Positions 20,962 to 33,640 of a stretch of DNA of 64,000 nt are shown in pieces. Within the stretch, counting starts at the first letter, position 1. Each line of letters opens with the position of its first letter. The notes below the pieces were generated by a model. It was not told where the DNA came from. It ran no database searches and saw only the letters and a list, made by a program, of their open reading frames with translations. Origin of the DNA: Dioscorea cayenensis subsp. rotundata (Eukaryota; Streptophyta; Magnoliopsida; Dioscoreales; Dioscoreaceae). Position numbers and translations under genes: made by a program. The stretch lies in NCBI RefSeq assembly GCF_009730915.1, contig NC_052489.1, positions 27,149,916-27,213,915 of the forward strand, read 5' to 3'.

Positions 20962-23900
20962 CTTGGACATTTTCAACTTAAAAAAATCTTGGTCAATAGT
21001 TATGATTACCGAACTACAAGTAGATGAGGATGTGATTAGAAACAATACAAGGAAAGCTGAATTGGTAAGCTTAATTTGAAGTAGACGACTTATTATTTTC
21101 ATAAATCAAGATATGGTCTAGTCAAACTCATGCCGAGTTAACTTCGCCATTCATACGAGTGAATTTATGATATTTGAAAATATATACTTGCTCTGCATCA
21201 AATATGTTTATTTTTCCTTCTAATAAATAATTTTATTTGAAAAATGAAGATAAATAATTAATATATTAAGCAAAAAGGGATTACATGTTAGTTAACATCC
21301 ACCAATTTTTTTTTGGCACTGACCCAGTTATAAAGATACATCAAATCAAGATTATGGAAGAAACAAACATTTTGATTGACAACCACATCACATCAATCTT
21401 TTTAACAGTTATGATTCCAACAATACAATTCCAGTCACTTCTGTAAACATTTCTGAATGTTTTTAATTTATATGTAATAAATGTAAATCTAGAAGAGATG
21501 ACTTGGGAAAAGAAAACCATCTTTTCTATCAAAGAAAAACAACTAATAAAAGTTATACAAATCCTTTCTTGAGAAAATTAATTTATAGTTTCTCAGCATA
21601 ATATATTTTTAATGAAAATAAACCAAGTGAGAAATACTCAAACCTTTGTTTTCATGATATAAATAAATACGTGTGTACATAAGCGATCATTGACTGAGGT
21701 CAAAGTTTGAGTGGAGGTAAGTAATACAAAGTAATGCAATGGGGCTTTTCTTTAGTACCTATCCTTATTATTTTGATTTTTTTCAGTTAAATCTTATTTT
21801 TTTTAAAAAAATGATGTTGCGTACAATTTAATCCCTCAATTTTTTAATAAAAAAATAGAATATTAACTATTTTGTTAAAGAATTACTATATACATACTTT
21901 ACCATATCTAGTGATTGGTGTCTCTTGCACCTTTTTATTTTAATTTGAAATGATTTATCCATTTTTAAAAAAACAGTATACATAGATTTCTTTAGACAAA
22001 ATATTTATGAATAATTTCTATTTTTATTTTATTTTATTTTATTTATTTATTTATTTATTTATTTTTCTAGCATAATACAAAGAAAAAACTTTGCAGGTAA
22101 TTTAAAGCATAAATTAGATAAATAGGGGAAAAATTTTCATCCAAGTAAATTAGCAAATTAATGAAACTTTCATTTAAACAAAAAGGAATGAGATAAACGT
22201 TTATACTTTATATATATATATATATATAAGATTTCATTCAAAAAGAGATGGATGTAGTGGAAAAATTAAAAAAAAAATTGCCTACAACTATGCTATGGAA
22301 GGTTTTCTTAGCCGTTATTTTACACTTAATCTAATAACTAAAATTTTGGCACAACTTCAATGTGCATATTCAAGATATAACAAAATACATAGCTTCAAAG
22401 ATAAATAATTTTGACAAATTATATAAAACAAAATCTCAATAAGAGACAAAAGACTAAGTAAGAAACAAACAAATCAAGGACATCACTATTATCTTTTAAA
22501 TTGTATTGATTGGAATTGACAAAAACAAACAAAAAAGAATCTTTCTCATAATAAAAACTTAATAAAGAAAAAACGTAGACTACTAAATTTTGGAATACTT
22601 TTCTTTTATGATGAAGGATTAGTATGCATAATTGATATTTCTTATGTAACGTGTCAAAAGGTTGATAATAGTGCGAATTGGAAAGCATAAAAAAAGTCTT
22701 GACAACATCGAAATGAAAATGAAAGTGAGACAATGTATTTTTAATTATAAAAATATATTAATTAGTAATTTTTATAACAAGAAATTAAAATATTAAAATA
22801 AAAACCAAAACCTCCATTCGTTCAAGAAGAAAATGGGAGGTAGTTTGTTAAAATTTTTAACCATTTTTGCTAATGTTTTAAAAATATACAATTTATTAAG
22901 TGTGGCTTAGAGTTGCTAGACCGTCTCATAATCACAAGTGACCCAGAGGAGACGTCAGCTAGTTAAGGAGGTATTCTGACACGTATTCTTTCTCACTCAT
23001 TGAATTTTCTATTCTTTTTTTCTTTTTTTTTACATTGACTCTATTGATTTTTAGTTGTTTTAATGTTGTAATTTATTTGTCTGTTGTTATTTGTAGTGGA
23101 TATTCTATTTTTGTTTTTTTTCCTCCAAGTTTGTCTAGTTGCTAACTAGTCTATATTGTCCTTTCACTTTAATTCTAATTTTGATACATGTGGTTTATTT
23201 TTTTTTTTAAATTATAATTTATTTTTAATTTAAAAAGACTAAATCTGTATATCGCAAATATAAAGTTTTTTTTAATTATTTGTAAGGTTTACTTAATATT
23301 CCAATTTTTTTGAAATAAAAAATAATCAAAATAAAATGGAATGTTTCAAACCAAGTAGTTTGAATATTTCTCAAAAAAACAAGTGTTGTTTTCTTTTTTT
23401 TGTATTTATTTATTTTTAAAGGATGATTGATATGTTCATATATTTTTTAAAGTATTTCTATAATTTTGGCCACTTGCATCATTATCTTTAAGTTATCGCT
23501 TAGATCGCTTGGATCAACTGGCATAAAGGAGATGGGCCACACTTGCGCTCGGATGGAAATAGCATCTCTAAATTACTCCCATTTTTTATTAATTAATAAT
23601 TTAAATTTAAAAATATTAATCAAATTATTAATAATCAATTAGTTATTAATTGTACTCAACACAAATAAGTTAACATAATAATAAATAAATAAATATAACT
23701 AGTTTATATTGAAGAGTTTTTACATTTGATAGATTTTTTTGTCATTATATATCTAGAATTTATATTCTTTAACTTATGATTTGACAGAGATTTCTAAAAT
23801 ATCACAGTCTAAAATTTATCCTTTATCATAATTTATACCAAGGCTATGTTAATACTCATCGATTTAATCACTTGTTAGTTCTCATCTCATAATTAGCTCA

Positions 23901-24215
23901 CAATTTTTTTTGTCATTAGTAAGTAATAATCTATTAATAGCAAATAAATCATATTATAAAGGATATATATATATATATATATATATATAGGGGTAAACAT
24001 GAGCTGTGTACATTCGTAGAGTTAGTGTTTTTCAAAGATATTTGATGATATTAGTTATACATGGAACTATACAGATTTAATGGTAAATATCATGCATGAT
24101 TACTGTTTGACATTATTTAATACTATTTAGTACTATACAAAAAATGTTGATATCAGTTGCATGCAAATCTAACAATGCTGTGAGACATCTCTAGATTTGA
24201 AATATAGGGACATAC
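20962..24215. other. AT-rich gene-poor region
   Basis: No supported coding sequence. It contains (TTTA)n near 22024-22065, TA repeats near 22208-22230 and 23960-23990, and long A/T homopolymers. The open frames here (for example 22419-22733, minus) are Phe/Leu/Ile-rich products of AT composition. Confidence 0.6.
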
Positions 24216-24218
24216 TTA

Positions 24219-24409
24219 GAGTCTGCTTGGATGAAGTTTTTGGGGTTAAAGTAAGAAAAAGGTTTTTAAAAACTCATGCTTGAGTAAAAAGTTTTTAAAA
24301 CCTCCATTAATTTTACCTTATCTTAAGTAAGAAAAAGTTTAAAACTTCTCTTTACTTATGTTACTATACTAATTTATGAAATTTTTTATACCTCAATTTA
24401 AGCAAACCC
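24219..24409. mobile_element. Tourist-like MITE (PIF/Harbinger type)
   Basis: A 191-bp element with imperfect terminal inverted repeats GAGTCTGCTTGGATG and, at the right end inverted, GGGTTTGCTTAAATT. It is flanked by TTA on both sides (24216-24218 and 24410-24412), the PIF/Harbinger target-site duplication. It is AT-rich and non-coding inside. Confidence 0.65.
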
Positions 24410-24412
24410 TTA

Positions 24413-25864
24413 AATAATATACACTCGTGTGTGCACGCGCTCACACACAATAAAAAAACAATAAAAATTTTATTTATATTAAAGTTTATATTATATAGAT
24501 CTTGATTGCATAGCCGAAGTTTTAGTACTCGGTGTACCTTCAAAACAAATAATAATAGAAAATTTATGGTCACGTTAATAGCTAGCTGGAAGTTTGACTT
24601 GACTTTAAAATAAACTAAATTTACTCGGTTCTTAAAAATAAATATTAAATTAAATAGAGTCCACACTTTCATTTTCAAACACACACACACTCTCTCTCTC
24701 TCTGTATAATATATATATATATATATATATATACACTATAAATATCAAGAGAGGAAGACCATGTCTTTGTAGGGAAACAAAACTCAAAACCATATCTCAA
24801 ATTGCATTTAATGAGATAGAAAAAAAAAAAATCCATACTATCAGAAGTAAGAATCCATCAACTATATGAACAATTTCAAAATAAAACTCAAAATATTTAT
24901 ATAACTTTTTGATAATTTAATTTTTCTAGAAAAACTGTAAAAATTTGATGATAATTTAGACTTTAAATCAACATAACTCTGCATTTAAAAATAAAAAATA
25001 ATTGCAACAATTGTTATTATACTAGCATTGATTTATAGATCATAATTATTATTATCATTAAATAATAAAATTAATAAATTCATATAATTTAAATATCATT
25101 ATGTAAGTAAATTATTCAACTTGCTTATCCGATATACCAAGCTTTCTATATTTAATAAGATGTGCATATTTCTACAAATTTTCCAAGGACTTACTCGTTA
25201 TCAATCACTTGTCACAATGTCACTTGGCCCTTTCTTTAATAAGATGGCCATGAATATTTAAATCCCAACTAAATATAATATTACAAAATTTGCCCAAAAA
25301 ATATTTCTTAATTTTTATTTTGTATAACAACATATTGACATTCAAATTTTTTAAATAAACTAATATATACAAATTTCAAAATATTCTTCCCAATTTATGC
25401 TAAGAACTAATAACAAAATAAAAAAGAAAAAGAAAATTCTAGCAATCTGAATAAAAAATCAGAGTCAAGTTTGAGGGTTCAATCGACACGTATCAGTATA
25501 AGTCTCAAGGCAACGTTGATTAATCTTAGTCAATTATTAGCAGGGTTTGAATGTTCCGAGGCACGTGCCATTTCAAGTTCAAACCAGACCTGGTTCTTGG
25601 GCCCCATGATAAAACCCATTTCCATGTGATGGACCCACACATGGTCTTATTTTATCAACACTAATAATTTACCCGGACACCCAATCTAATTGTAGAAGTT
25701 TTATGTGTCTCAAATTATCTATTCATATATATATATATATATATATAAATTATTAATTGTAACTATTTTTTATTTTATTTTACATGAAATGTAGGCATTT
25801 ATAATGAGTGGAGACTATTTTTTAGTTAGTTAGGTGTTGGCACATATACCATACCACTGTAAAT

Positions 25865-25907
<43 letters not shown>

Positions 25908-26171
25908 TTTAAAGGTATACATATAGTTATAGATTTTATAAGGTTGCGTACAAAACTATGATATTAAACCATTTCAACGTTTTTACAAATATGTTAAATG
26001 TGATTTATAGACTAATATTAGATTAGAATCATTCGAGAAGTCTTCTTTTTGTTAAATTTCTAGTAAAATAATTGGATATTTTCACACTATAATGTTTGAC
26101 AATAGTGGTAAGTTAACTTTTTTATTATTGAGAGATTGTCAAAGGTTGTCACTTGTGACTTGCCCATGATA
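24413..26171. other. AT-rich spacer with microsatellites
   Basis: A compound CA/CT/TA microsatellite lies near 24678-24733, and TA repeats near 25726-25747 and 25869-25900. No gene recognised. Confidence 0.6.
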
Positions 26172-26179
26172 ATTAAAAG

Positions 26180-26821
26180 CATAGTTATCAAACCCGGACC
26201 GGCCCGGCGGTCGGACCGGTTGACCCGGTGACCCGGTGCTTCAGCCGGTCCGGGTCTTTAATTAGACCGGTTATCGCAATCAGCCGTTCGACCGCATTGA
26301 CCCGCTTTTGACCCGGTGGTTAGGCCGGTTGACCAGTGGTCGGATCGATTGACCCGTGCGATCGAACCCAGATTGACCCGTGCCATCGAGACCAATTGAC
26401 CCTGAGTTTTGATTTGTAATTTCAATTTTGAACTTTTGGTTATATATTGGATTGAGTTTTGGTTTTGATAGTTTGATGATAAATTTAAAAGCTTTTTATT
26501 GTGAATTAGTATTGTTATGTATTGATATTATGTGAAGTTTGAGATTTTTCCTCTTTTTCTACTACTTCCAAATCAAAGATTAGCAATTATTTTGTATTTT
26601 TTCCATCAAATTATTTATTTGATAACTAATAATTCATGGATATTATTATGATATATTATTATATAATTAAAAAAACTAATTTATAATTTTTAAAAATAAT
26701 ATTTTAAAAATATTTTTTTATCAACCGACGATTTAGCTCAAATGACCTGACGGTTGAACCAATTGACCCGTGACCCAGAGTCTTGACCGGGTCAATGCCC
26801 GGGCCGGGTCTGATAACTATG
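26180..26821. mobile_element. Non-autonomous hAT-like element with GC-rich ends
   Basis: A 642-bp element. The left end reads CATAGTTATCAAACCCGG and the right end, inverted, CATAGTTATCAGACCCGG. It is flanked by an exact 8-bp duplication ATTAAAAG (26172-26179 and 26822-26829), the hAT superfamily signature. The first 230 bp and last 100 bp are packed with GACCCGGT/GACCGGTT motifs in both orientations, while the middle is AT-rich. No transposase is encoded, so it would need a source in trans. Confidence 0.8.
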
Positions 26822-26829
26822 ATTAAAAG

Positions 26830-27282
26830 TGTCCCATTGATTGTTGTGTTATATACACTCCATGAAATTTTATATGAGCCATTTTGGAAAATTTCTTAAA
26901 TCCTATATAAAAATCATTGACTTTATGTCACACGGTCGTTAATTATAAAATGAATATTTCAAATATATTTTCTAATTATTTTTTATTTATAGAGTTATTT
27001 GGTATAATACAAGTGTCTATTTGACTATTCCCATTCCCATGATAATTAAAAAATATTTTTTCTCATAAATAAATTTAATTATTTATTAAAGGGTTCATAA
27101 CTTAGTAGCATTAGTCTGACTATAAAAAATAAGTCTTAGACTTTTAAATATTTTAAATTTAAGTCTCCCTAACACATTGGTGATGATAAATCTCTATTTA
27201 TGTGTTCAAATTTAAACCTAATAGCCTACACTTATATGATCAGGTGAAAGTACATGAATACACGTTCGCTTTCCGATCTGTG
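26830..27282. other. AT-rich spacer
   Basis: No gene or recognised repeat. Confidence 0.5.
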
Positions 27283-27780
27283 TATTCCACCAACAACGTC
27301 ACATTTGTCAAAAGAAAAAAAAAATTAAAACAATAATTTCAAAAGTACAAAAATCACCATTTCAGGTTGCTAAGAACTCTAAACAATGTTGAAATAAATT
27401 ATAAAAAATAAAAATAGTCCAATATAAACATGCACATATATATAATCTGAACCGTCCAACTCTATTTCTACTAGAACTACAGCAACCATGCCATAAACCA
27501 AAACTCAATTAAATCAAAATTAGCTTTGTACTCCACTAACAACGTCACATTTGTCAAAAAAAAAAAAAAATTTAAAACAATAATTTCAAAAGTACAAAAA
27601 TCACCATTTCAGGTTACTAAGAACTAACTCTAAACAATGTTGAAATAAATTATAAAAAAATAAAAAAATAGTCCAATATAAACATGCACTATATATAATC
27701 CGAACGTCAACTCTATTTCTACTATATACCTACACAACTATGCCATAAACCAAAACTCAATTAAATCAAAATTAACTTTC
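27283..27780. repeat. Tandem duplication, period ~246 bp
   Basis: Two head-to-tail copies: AACGTCACATTTGTCAAAA recurs at 27295 and 27541, and both copies end in CCATAAACCAAAACTCAATT. Differences are small indels and substitutions. It lies about 200-700 bp upstream of the probable kinase transcription start and may contribute promoter sequence. Confidence 0.9.
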
Positions 27781-27949
27781 ATTGTAGCTCAATTAAACAT
27801 CCAAAGCCAACACTTTTTCTCAATATATAAGTTACCAAGTAAATTTTTAAAACAAAAGGGGTAAAAAGTAAAAAGCGATTTGCAGGGCATGACTGAGTTG
27901 GTTGTCCGGTGGGCGTTTGCTTCCTCGTTTCTACGTCGCTGGTCAACGG

Positions 27950-28828
27950 CCCCGTCCGCTTCCCTTCTTCCAAACCTCTCCCTTTCTAGTTTCTATCCCT
28001 CTCCCTCTCTATATATCTTTCTTTCTTTCTTTCTCTTTTTCATTGTCTCCCATTATTCTCTTGCCTTCTATATTCATCTTCATCTTCTTCTTATCCTCTG
28101 CGGACCTGCTCTTCCATTTCCGCCGCCTTCCACTGTGCTTTGTTTTCCCTTTTTTTCGTCGGTATGTTGCTCTTTTTTGTTTTTTGTTTTGTTGATTTTC
28201 CTTTTTAGAGTGGGTTTTCTTTGTTGTGTGTACTTGTGTCATTACTTGTTGATAATTTTGTTGATAATTTCTCTGTTGTTGTTTGTGTTTTTGCGGAAAC
28301 TGTTTGGATTGGATATTTGGATGGAGTTTGTGATGCGAACTGATTGTGGCGTTGTTTGACTTTTTTATCTATGATTTCTTGTTTGATTGGCCGACATGGA
28401 TGATTGTTTGTCTCAAAGTTTATTCCTTTTTTCTTTCGGGAAGTTTGAGGTTCATGAAATTTTCCTCCTTTTTTTCTTTTTTTCTCTAGTTTTTGGTTCA
28501 TGAATTAGGAATCTATGGATGAATTTGATTTGTGATGCTTGGAGAAGAGTTTCTACTTAGTTGAATGAATGATCTATTTATGTTAATTTTTGAGGTGTTG
28601 TTCAACTATTTGATTTGAAATCTTATCATTTTATCCCAATATATGCAACTAAATCCATTGATTTTTCTTCGTTTTCAATTCAGCTTTCATCTACGCTGGC
28701 TGTGTTGGCTTCTGATTTTGTGAATTGATTGATATATATTTTGTCTCTAACCCATGCTTCAACTTGCAGGGGTTCTGTGGTTACTTTCTTTAAGACAAAG
28801 AGGTTAGGCCCTGGTTTGGTATATTGTA
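27950..28828 (+). promoter_or_regulatory. Probable promoter, pyrimidine-rich 5' UTR and leader intron of the kinase gene
   Basis: A CT-rich leader at 27960-28160 includes a CTTT repeat at about 28017-28035. A plausible leader intron runs from GGTATGTTG (about 28160) to CTTGCAG at 28764-28770. The second leader exon then runs into the ATG at 28829. The exact transcription start is not determined. Confidence 0.5.
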
Positions 28829-31073
28829 ATGACGTGTTTTTGTCACATTTTCAAAAGGGGCAAGAAACGGAGGAATCAATTTGTTCAAGGTGATGAAGGT
28901 ATCTTGTATTATCATCATTATTATTATTATGTGTTCATTATCTTGAGTGTATATCATGTTTGTCTGATGTTTATATCATTTGACATCTTTGATATAGTAC
29001 ATTGATTAGATGAATTCAGTTGCAGATATTTCTGGCATCGAAAACACAAGAATTTATACATATAATGAACTGAGTATTGCCACTGAAGATTTCAGTCCTC
29101 GCAACAAGATTGGTGAGGGTGGTTTTGGTTCTGTCTATATGGTAATAATTTCCTGCCACTCTAAATTATAGTTTCTAATTTGCTTATGAATCCGATTTTA
29201 ATTTTGTGTTTTGTGTTGATGATGGCTTCAGGGAAAGCTCGCTGATGGGAACAAAAAGTTGCTATAAAAGTGCTATCCTCTGAGTCAAGGCAAGGAGTGA
29301 AAGAGTTCTTAACTGAGCTGACTGTGATATCTAGTATAGTGCATGATAACCTTGTCAAGTTGTATGGTTGCTGCGTCGAAGCCAATAACAGAATTCTGGT
29401 TTATGGTTATCTTGAGAACAATAGCCTTGCACAAACTCTTCTTGGTAGGATTATAATTCTCTATATAACATCTACAAAAATATGTTTTAAGTGATTAATT
29501 TTTTGTCTGTTTTTATCATAAATCTTTGCATAATGTCAGGTAAGAATGCAAGTAATATTCAGTTCAGCTGGAAGACGCGAGCTAAGATCAGTATTGGTGT
29601 TGCTCGTGGGCTTGCATTTCTTCATGAAGAGGCAGAGCCACATATTGTTCATCGGGACATCAAAGCAAGCAATATTCTACTTGATAAGGATCTTACTCCC
29701 AAAATCTCAGATTTTGGTTTGGCAAAGCTTGTCCCAGCCAATGTGACCCATGTTAGCACACGAGTTGCAGGAACAATGTGAGCTTGCCCCCACTTATTAT
29801 TATTAATACTAGTGTTAAAATCTGCTTGCAAACAGTGTTGAGTCCCTCCCCTCACATGCAATGTTTTTATGCAACAACACAACGCAGATGATGAATGTAA
29901 TCTTATGTTTCTGGTTTTTTATTTTTATTTTTTCTTCATATATAGGGGATACTTGGCACCTGAGTATGCAGTCCGTGGGCAGGTAACATGGAAGTCAGAT
30001 GTGTACAGCTTCGGTGTTCTTCTTTTAGAAATAGTTAGTGGCAGATGCAATACAAATACAAGGTTAATTTATGAATTTTAATTAGATCTCTTTTTCATGG
30101 ACTTAGTTAAAATCTCTTACTAAAACTACATGCTTTATTCTCTCTTTTACAGGTTACCATTTGCGGAAAGATTTCTTCTCGACAGGGTTAGTAAAATTTG
30201 TTCTAACAAACCTCATGTTTATTATCTAATTTATGTCAATTATTTTTCGCATTCCTTATGTGTTTTTAAAGAGAGATTGTGCACCTAATGATGTGTTGAG
30301 TACCACTGGCATATTCATAAACTTTAAAGACGACTATCGAAATATTACTGGATCAGCATTTATAATGTGCTATAATTCAAATGATGTGATTATCTGCATG
30401 CTGAGAAAGGTCGAGGAGTTTCTTTTGCCATTGTTTTTGTTGGAAACCCTGTGAGGCAATCAATGCAAGTAATTCACTGAGTACTATCTTTGTTGGAAAT
30501 TAAGTACCTCTTTAAATTCTTGGATTGCTAATGGAAAAAGAACATTCCATGCTGCAAGCCATAATCTGTCAAAGTTCTCTACTATATATTTGATGACATA
30601 CAAAAAAAACATATTAATCATTGTTTACTGAACAGTTACTAAACAGTTGAGAGATCAGTGACACTACAGATCTCTGGATTTGGCTCTGATTCATATTTCT
30701 CATTTTGCAGGTGTGGTCCTTGTATGAGGTTTGTGAGTTAAGAGAAATTGTTGATATGTCTATAACTGATGATATGGAAATTGAAGAAGCATGCAAATTC
30801 TTGAAAGTTGGTCTACTTTGCACACAAGATGTATCCAATCTCCGGCCAACCATGTCAACAGTAGTCCACATGCTAACCGGCGAGAAGGACGTCGACATTC
30901 AGAAAATCACCAAACCAGGTCTAATTTCCGACTTGATGAACTTCAGAAACCCAAAAAAGACCGATGAGACAAACACATCCTCATCATCTGAAATGGCAAC
31001 TTTTCCGGCAATGTCATCAGAAACCACCACCTACATATCCTTCACCTTCACCGCAATCAGTGAACGAGACTGA
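28829..31073 (+). CDS. CRPK1-like receptor-like cytoplasmic kinase, frameshifted
   Basis: Seven exons: 28829-28898, 29026-29141, 29232-29444, 29540-29777, 29946-30062, 30153-30186 and 30711-31073. The product is a Ser/Thr kinase of the cold-responsive protein kinase 1 type, without ectodomain. A Cys/Lys-rich N-terminus (MTCFCHIF) suits acylation at the plasma membrane. Kinase features: glycine loop [14 protein letters not shown] lysine, catalytic loop [15 protein letters not shown], and LAPEYA. The C-tail is Ser/Thr-rich. The exons total 1151 nt, one short of a multiple of three. A five-A run at 29253-29257 shifts the frame, so translation meets TAA at 29265-29267, just before the catalytic lysine codon (29267-29269). 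All other motifs are intact and one base would restore about 383 residues. Recent inactivation or a sequencing error both fit. Confidence 0.85.
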
Positions 31074-32964
31074 GTTTGTTATCAATTGAGGTGTATTTTT
31101 TTTTTGGGAAATTTAATTCTATTATTCTGTGTAGTTTTATTTGTATAAAAACAAATTGGAATTCCTTTTTAATTAGAATGTTCCAAATGAAACAACAACA
31201 CAGTGGTTTTGGTTTTGCAACTCTGCAGATTGAATTATATAAATGGGGTAGCAGCATGGCACTTGTCTTTTCCTGGCATTGTATTCCTTTTTCTTCTCAG
31301 TGAATATGCCCTGGTACATTATAGCTTGTACATCTCCAGGCTGGTTCACTTACTTTTTCTCACTTCATTATACTGTCAATTCCTCGTCTCTTCCTGCATT
31401 GGCCTCTTATATTGCTTCTTGGTGCCTTTCTCCATCTTTCTCTTTTCTTTTGTGGTCAGTGTTTAGATGTACATTTGCTGTAGGATAGTGAGTGAGTGAC
31501 TGAGTTTCATAATACTCTTTCACTATGTCAGGATTCATATTCTTTTGGTTGCCCTTGATTTATATATATATATATATATATATAACAAATATATAAAATA
31601 TAAAAGAGAGATTGAATTATATGGATACAGGATATGAACAGTGTTTGTGTTGTGTTATATTTGGATTGCAGTGTTTGCAAAGTGGGGAAAACAAGCATGG
31701 AATACATCAAGTCAGGCACATTTGCTGGCAGGCATTTTGGCAGAAGTTAGCAGCAAATGTGCCTGACTTTATTGACAGAAAGATGGACAGACAAAAAATA
31801 AATAAATAATTAAATAATTAAATAAAGGATAAAAGGTTTGCTATGAGAATCATAATCAGTATATCTAATGCTTTAGACCTGCATGCACATTAGTATACTG
31901 CCTGCTTCTCTTTGCCATTTGCCAATTGCCCCCCATCCATGTTTGATGCTTTTGAGGCATGTTCTTTTTATTATTATATATATATATATTTTTTTTAAAA
32001 AAAAAGAAAGTAACATGTAATTAACAGTGCTCTTTGGATATATAATAAAAGGTCATTGTTCTTAAACATATATGATCATCATCACCATCATGTATATTGT
32101 GTTTGTCCTTCATGAAAATAATTCTCTTGTAGAAACATGAAAACATCCAAGAATCTAAAGTGTAAGTACACAGAATAGTACTATTCTATACTCATCTTTT
32201 CACTTTTTTCTCATTCCAAGATTTCACATGATTTAAAAAGCCAAGCTAAAAAATAATATTAAAAAAAAATTGACTGAATTTTTTTTTTCTAACATATATG
32301 TATAATCAATTTGATTTGAAATAATTTGTAGTTTTATTTTCCAAAGTAATAATATTTCACAGTTTCAATAGAGAAATTATTTTACCATTAATTTTTTAAA
32401 TAGATTTAAAAAAATTGCCTTGGGATTAGGTCTTGGTTTATGGACGGGAGATCTATAACACGTGTTTTGATGAATTTACTGTAGTGTCCTCGCGCATGAA
32501 GGGTACCTTGCATGAGATTTGATTTAGGAGCAGGGCTATGGTAGTAAAATGATGGAGAGTCTTGTCACCCGTGCCTCACGTGGTCTTAGAGTGGCCCTTT
32601 TTCTCATCTCTTTCCTTTGCATTGTTATGTTTTGTTTCATTGGATTATTTTTATTATAATTATTATTATTGTTGTTGTTTTTTACTCACAAATTTTTCTT
32701 TGCACGTCTAAGACTCGTGCAATGTGTTTTAGATGTGATAATGATGATTTTACTTGACTTAATGATCAATACCACTTGTTTCTTTTTGCATTATGAATTC
32801 ATAAATCATAGTCGTCTATTTTATCATCATATTTATATTCATAATCGTATTTCCTCAAAAAATTCAATATTTAATATTTCCATATATATATATAACTCAT
32901 GAAATTAAATTTGACCGATCGTGTATAATATTTTTAAACTTTGCATAATGTATATATAGGAAAA
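31074..32964. other. 3' flank of kinase gene and AT-rich spacer
   Basis: The kinase 3' UTR probably occupies the first few hundred bases. A TA repeat lies at about 31561-31583 and a perfect short hairpin at 31709-31769 (listed separately). A unique, less AT-rich stretch at 32410-32600 has no recognised coding potential. Confidence 0.5.
31709..31769. repeat. Perfect 19-bp inverted repeat with 23-nt loop
   Basis: The arms AAGTCAGGCACATTTGCTG (31709-31727) and its exact reverse complement (31751-31769) enclose a 23-nt loop. Pairing does not extend beyond the arms. It lies about 640 bp after the kinase stop. I do not recognise it as a known miRNA. Confidence 0.85.
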
Positions 32965-32969
32965 TTTTG

Positions 32970-33640
32970 ATTATTTTTTTTTTGAAAAATAGATAAATTA
33001 TGTTTATTTCAAAAACTAAAAAAACATATAGAATACGGAGTGATACAGGGGAGTGGTAAAAGAAAATACAAAGAGTGTCAAAGAAAACAAAGAAATATAA
33101 AAGAATTCTAATAGCAATGGAATCAGAGCTACATGCAAAACATTAAGGGGAAGCGGAAAAGAAGACAAAAATACCCCGGTGTGGGGGTTTGCCACAATAC
33201 CAATTAATTACTAAGCACCCGTGTGAGTTGTATCCTCTCTAATGTCTTTTTCCACCATTAGTAGGAGCCCACAAAAACTCTAGAATGTGTTTGACAATCA
33301 CAATACTATCTTCTAATTTTTTTTTTGTTTTTGGAACTATATTATATATTGAATTATAAGAGTAGCATGTGGTCAATTTTTAAGATAACAGATAGTCAGG
33401 AAGAAGGTTAGAGTTGAATATATCTATATTTCATTCAAACCAAATATCCCATGTAATGGCATAAGCTAGTAGGTCCCCTGTCTATCTAAGCTGAGAGGTC
33501 AGGGAATTCCGAATTCCTTCAAAAGCCCTATACTTCTGTCAAGGAGCTTGAAAGAAGAGTAAATTCAAATAATTGATCAAAATAGCTCCAAATTTATATT
33601 ACGTAAAGGTAGAGTAAAAGCAAATGCTTTACTAATTTTG
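32970..33640 (-). mobile_element. LINE 3' end, antisense, degenerate
   Basis: Read on the minus strand, the sequence ends in a 3' tail AATAAACATAATTTATC followed by about ten A (poly-T at 32973-32983 on the plus strand). Further upstream, around 33380-33530, it can be translated into AYAITWDIWFE and a following IF/LLPDY-like stretch. This resembles the C-terminus of plant LINE ORF2 (the W.IWLERN.RIF region), with stops. The 5' limit is uncertain. Confidence 0.55.

Noticed and set aside
22419..22733. 104-residue Phe/Leu/Val-rich minus-strand ORF
   Set aside because: Composition is explained by AT-rich DNA; no motif, membrane plan or splice context.
24364..24690. 108-residue minus-strand ORF
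   Set aside because: AT-driven composition; it overlaps the Tourist-like MITE and a CA/CT microsatellite.
27880..28359. 159-residue Phe/Leu/Ser-rich plus-strand ORF
   Set aside because: It covers the CT-rich leader and leader intron of the kinase gene; the composition is that of a pyrimidine tract.
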